Of a stretch of 64,000 nucleotides of DNA, positions 61,341 through 64,000 are shown one piece after another. Origin of the DNA: Actinosynnema sp. ALI-1.44 (GTDB lineage: Bacteria > Actinomycetota > Actinomycetes > Mycobacteriales > Pseudonocardiaceae). The stretch is from NCBI RefSeq assembly GCF_001984155.1, contig NZ_MTQO01000036.1, forward strand, positions 1 to 64,000. Reading direction: 5' to 3'. Numbering within the stretch: position 1 is the first letter of the stretch; every line of letters begins with the position of its first letter. The notes beneath the pieces are model-generated. The model saw only the letters and a list, made by a program, of their open reading frames with translations. It did not search any database and was not told the DNA's origin. The position numbers and the translations under genes are program-made.

Positions 61341-64000
61341 TCATTTCTTTCCCGGCGTGGCTTCCAGCAACAGCACCGACGGCACCCGGTCGGGGAATCC
61401 GAGCCTGAGCAGCCCGTACCCGATCCCGGCCAACCCGGTGAGCAGCCCGGGGGTGGGCACGGCATTGGGTGTCCCGCACCAGGCCCCGTAGCGGTTCACC
61501 ACGTCCAGCACCATCCCCGCGCGGCTGCGCAGAGCTGGTACCGCCGACGGCTGGCGTCCGGCCATCACGGTCAATGCCTCCGTGATGCCCAGTTCGCCGT
61601 GACACAAGCTGAGGTCACGCAGCACCGGGCGGTCGGCGAAGTGCCGCACGGCCCGTCCGAGCTCCGTGTCGTCCGCGACGAGTGTCCGCGCGGCCACGAC
61701 ACCGGCCAGGCCGGAACACCAGCCGTCGTGGTCCTGGTGTTTCGCCGCCGCCAGCAGATCCCGGCCCGTGCGGGCGTGGTGTGCGTCGGCGTCGCCGAAC
61801 CTTGCCAGCGCCAAGCCGATCCCGGCACTGCCGTCGGCGAAGCCGTGCCCACCGACCGAATCGAGCAACCGGTCCGCACAGCTGACGGCCAGTCGTGCCG
61901 CTGACGGCATGCCCAGTTCCGCGTGCACGGCGGTCATCGCCGCCAAGCACCCGGCTGTCCCGTGTGCCCAGTCGGCGGCAGCCCAGCCCGCAGCGGCCAC
62001 AATGTCCACTACGGACTCGACGACCGGTTCCAACTCAGTGTCCGGCAACAGGGTCGCCATCCGCGCCAGCGCGTAGGCGATGCCACCGAACCCGTGGTAC
62101 GCGCCGGGGCCGACCGCCGCCACGAGCGCCGGTTGCGTCGCGAGCGCCTCCACCAGCGGCGCCACAGCCGAAACAGCACGGCACGCCACATCGCCGTAGT
62201 GCGCAACGCCGGTCAGGTTGGCCAGTTGCGCCAGGAACAACGCGATGCCGGTGTAGCCGTTGGCCAGGCCCGCACCCATGGGCAGCAACAACCACTGCCT
62301 GTCGTCGACGAGTTCCAGGCCGAGCCAGTTGACACGGTCGCCCGCGACCGCGCTTCGGGCGACGATCTGGTCGGCGACACCGCAGGCCGCCGCGAGCAGA
62401 CGCTCCGGCTGCGCCGCGACGACCTCGACCGGACCGGGCAACGGCACAGTGCTGACGTGCCCGTCGTACGGCCGTCTGGTGGCCAGGGTGGCCGAGACGA
62501 TCCACTCCTGGTCGCGCCGGTCGGCCTCGTCGTGGCCGTCGATCCTGGCGCGGACCTGGTCGAGCACGGTGTGGCCGAGGACGTCCGGCACGCGTCGGCC
62601 GTCGGAGTCCCACAGGTCACGCCGATCCGGGCGGCCGGTGAACAGCGGCATGTCCCCCGCCCACAGGTCCACGACCTCGTACCGTGACAGTGTTCGGCGC
62701 AGCGGGTACCCGGCCGACTGTGTCCACAGCAGATCGAACAGGCGGTCGCGGTCGAGTGCGTCCCGCAACAGGTCGGGGTGGGTGGACGCGGCGAGCAGGT
62801 TCGCGTAGCCCTGCGTGGGACGCACGAGGACGCGGACCTCCATGCCCGCGCTGTCCTCAACGAGGCCAGCGAATTCCTCGCGGTGCAGCATCACCGCGTC
62901 GTAGCCGAGCCGGAAGCCTTGGATCAGCGACGTTTCGTGGTCACAGGGATCGAGGTCGCGGTCATCGAACCGGGGCCGGTTGGCCGCGCCGGTGAACTGC
63001 CACGGCCGCCGGACCAGGCGCATGCGGTCGGTGGCTGGGAACTCCCACACCGCCCCGCTGCTCGGCGAGACCGTTCCCTGGTCGCCGCCGAGTCCGGACA
63101 TGTCGGCCGCGCCGTGTTCGCCGACCACGACCATGGGGAGCAAGGCAGTGCGGTACACCGAGGTGGCCAGCGCCTGTGCCGCCGGATCAGGTGCTTGGTC
63201 CTCGGGTCCCGGGAGCACGGGCTGCAACAGTGTTTCGGTGTCCACCAGGACAGGTTGGTCACCGCACGCGATCAGGTTCTCGCAGTGGATGTCCGATGAG
63301 GACGTCGCGTGCAGCAGCGCGAGCAGTGCGCCTTGGCGGAGATAGAACACGTCCGCATCGGCGGGATTCGCCAGCGGGCGTGCGGTCACGAACTCGACCC
63401 AGCCGTAGCCCGGTTTGGCCACGACGGCCGCGGTCCGCAGGCCGAGCTGGGGCACTGCGCGGTTGAGCAACCCGACCGCCGCGTTGAACCACACGTGTGT
63501 CCGCAGGTCACGGGGCTTGTAGACGACTCGCGCGCCATCGGCGAACGACAGGAACGCCACCGAACGGCCGCCCTGGTGCATGTCGCCGCAGCCGCTCTCG
63601 ATCGTCACCAGTGGACCGGGGTCGACGCCGTGCAGCAGCCGTTCGACGACCTCGTCGCGGTCGGCGGCGAACCGGCCGAGCAGTTCGATCCGCGCGTCGG
63701 CGGCGAACCGGCTCGTCTGGCCGAGCAGCCTGGCGAGCACGGGGTACTTGCCGAGCAGGGCGGCGAGACCGGCCGGGCCGGATGTCCGCCGGACGAAGTC
63801 GGCGAATCGCGCGTTGCCGTCGTCACCGGCCAGGTGTCCACGGGATTCATGCATTTCCTGAACCAAAGTCCGGGCGGCCAGCCGGGCCAGTCCGTTTCCC
63901 AGTTCGACAGCGAACTGTCCGGCCATGGCAACGAGATCGGCCGAATCCTGACGCGCGGCGACGACGACACGGTCGGTGGCCTCGGTGACGAACGGACGGA
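61341..64000 (-). CDS. lanM: LanM class II lanthipeptide synthetase (5' partial)
   Basis: The frame is open through the right edge; the first ATG in view (63926) is internal to the dehydratase domain, whose text continues upstream (RPFVTEATDRVVVAAR). The dehydratase part shows GCGDMHQGGRSVAFLSFADG, VVYKPRDLRTH and SSSDIHCENLIACGDQPVLVD. The C-terminal LanC-like cyclase has HGFADGSAGIGLALAR and zinc ligands in GWCSGLAG and LCHGELGI. Such enzymes phosphorylate and eliminate Ser/Thr of the precursor and then add Cys to form thioether rings. The stop is 37 bases before the precursor gene, giving the order lanM - precursor - LAL regulator. Confidence 0.94.
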   Translation of the reverse strand, partial: RPFVTEATDRVVVAARQDSADLVAMAGQFAVELGNGLARLAARTLVQEMHESRGHLAGDDGNARFADFVRRTSGPAGLAALLGKYPVLARLLGQTSRFAADARIELLGRFAADRDEVVERLLHGVDPGPLVTIESGCGDMHQGGRSVAFLSFADGARVVYKPRDLRTHVWFNAAVGLLNRAVPQLGLRTAAVVAKPGYGWVEFVTARPLANPADADVFYLRQGALLALLHATSSSDIHCENLIACGDQPVLVDTETLLQPVLPGPEDQAPDPAAQALATSVYRTALLPMVVVGEHGAADMSGLGGDQGTVSPSSGAVWEFPATDRMRLVRRPWQFTGAANRPRFDDRDLDPCDHETSLIQGFRLGYDAVMLHREEFAGLVEDSAGMEVRVLVRPTQGYANLLAASTHPDLLRDALDRDRLFDLLWTQSAGYPLRRTLSRYEVVDLWAGDMPLFTGRPDRRDLWDSDGRRVPDVLGHTVLDQVRARIDGHDEADRRDQEWIVSATLATRRPYDGHVSTVPLPGPVEVVAAQPERLLAAACGVADQIVARSAVAGDRVNWLGLELVDDRQWLLLPMGAGLANGYTGIALFLAQLANLTGVAHYGDVACRAVSAVAPLVEALATQPALVAAVGPGAYHGFGGIAYALARMATLLPDTELEPVVESVVDIVAAAGWAAADWAHGTAGCLAAMTAVHAELGMPSAARLAVSCADRLLDSVGGHGFADGSAGIGLALARFGDADAHHARTGRDLLAAAKHQDHDGWCSGLAGVVAARTLVADDTELGRAVRHFADRPVLRDLSLCHGELGITEALTVMAGRQPSAVPALRSRAGMVLDVVNRYGAWCGTPNAVPTPGLLTGLAGIGYGLLRLGFPDRVPSVLLLEATPGKK

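Overview
The window is high-GC, densely packed actinomycete DNA with many GTG starts and ATGA/GTGA overlaps. The gene content (NRPS and RiPP clusters, an EACC1-type conflict gene, LAL and PadR regulators, SPP1/SU10-type phage head genes, IS701 and IS5 family elements) suggests a Pseudonocardiales genome such as Lentzea, Saccharothrix or Actinosynnema. That placement is inference from gene content only.

1-22,169: a biosynthetic gene cluster that continues beyond the left edge. It has an NRPS C-A-PCP module whose hand-read A-domain code resembles alanine domains, and a flavin hydroxylase. On the minus strand lies a four-gene cassette (E1-alpha, free ACP, an E1-beta/lipoyl/E2 fusion, and a KASIII homologue with an altered triad) that looks built to load a small acyl unit from a 2-keto or ketose donor onto an ACP. 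A divergent plus-strand operon follows: a fused aminodeoxychorismate synthase (PabAB), an HpaB-type hydroxylase, a membrane protein with a His-rich loop, a Tat-exported multicopper oxidase, then an overlapping series AsnB-like amidotransferase / PrpF-like isomerase / acyl-CoA-dehydrogenase-like flavoprotein / dihydroorotase-like amidohydrolase, an O-methyltransferase and a second flavin hydroxylase. Together this suggests a peptide carrying an aminated, hydroxylated, methylated and oxidised ring plus an unusual short acyl unit. Tetrahydroisoquinoline/quinone alkaloids are the closest analogy I can offer.

22,170-43,860: mixed chromosomal genes. These include a two-TM protein coupled to a protein with an amyloid-signalling-like motif, a dehydrogenase, a YihY/BrkB protein, a flavin hydroxylase divergent from an HTH/Clp-N pair across two identical-type palindromes, a GlxA-type regulator divergent from an isochorismatase-like hydrolase, an EACC1 gene with a broken caspase remnant, a secreted CnaB-like protein, a two-component system divergent from a lipoprotein/adaptor/ABC exporter operon, and a PadR-FadH operon.

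43,861-58,080: a mobile and degenerate segment bounded by two inverted copies of a ~210-bp non-coding repeat (76 bp identical). It holds a frameshifted large serine recombinase that runs into a truncated phage tail gene, a head/connector gene set in phage order (portal to tail tube) without terminase, two exported-protein genes, an IS701-like and an IS5-like element inserted side by side at CTAG targets, a ~330-bp near-palindrome, and the 3' scrap of a vanadium-haloperoxidase/PAP2 gene.

58,080-64,000: a class II lanthipeptide locus, with a LanM synthetase (cut by the right edge), a precursor with a single Cys, and a large LuxR-family (LAL) regulator.
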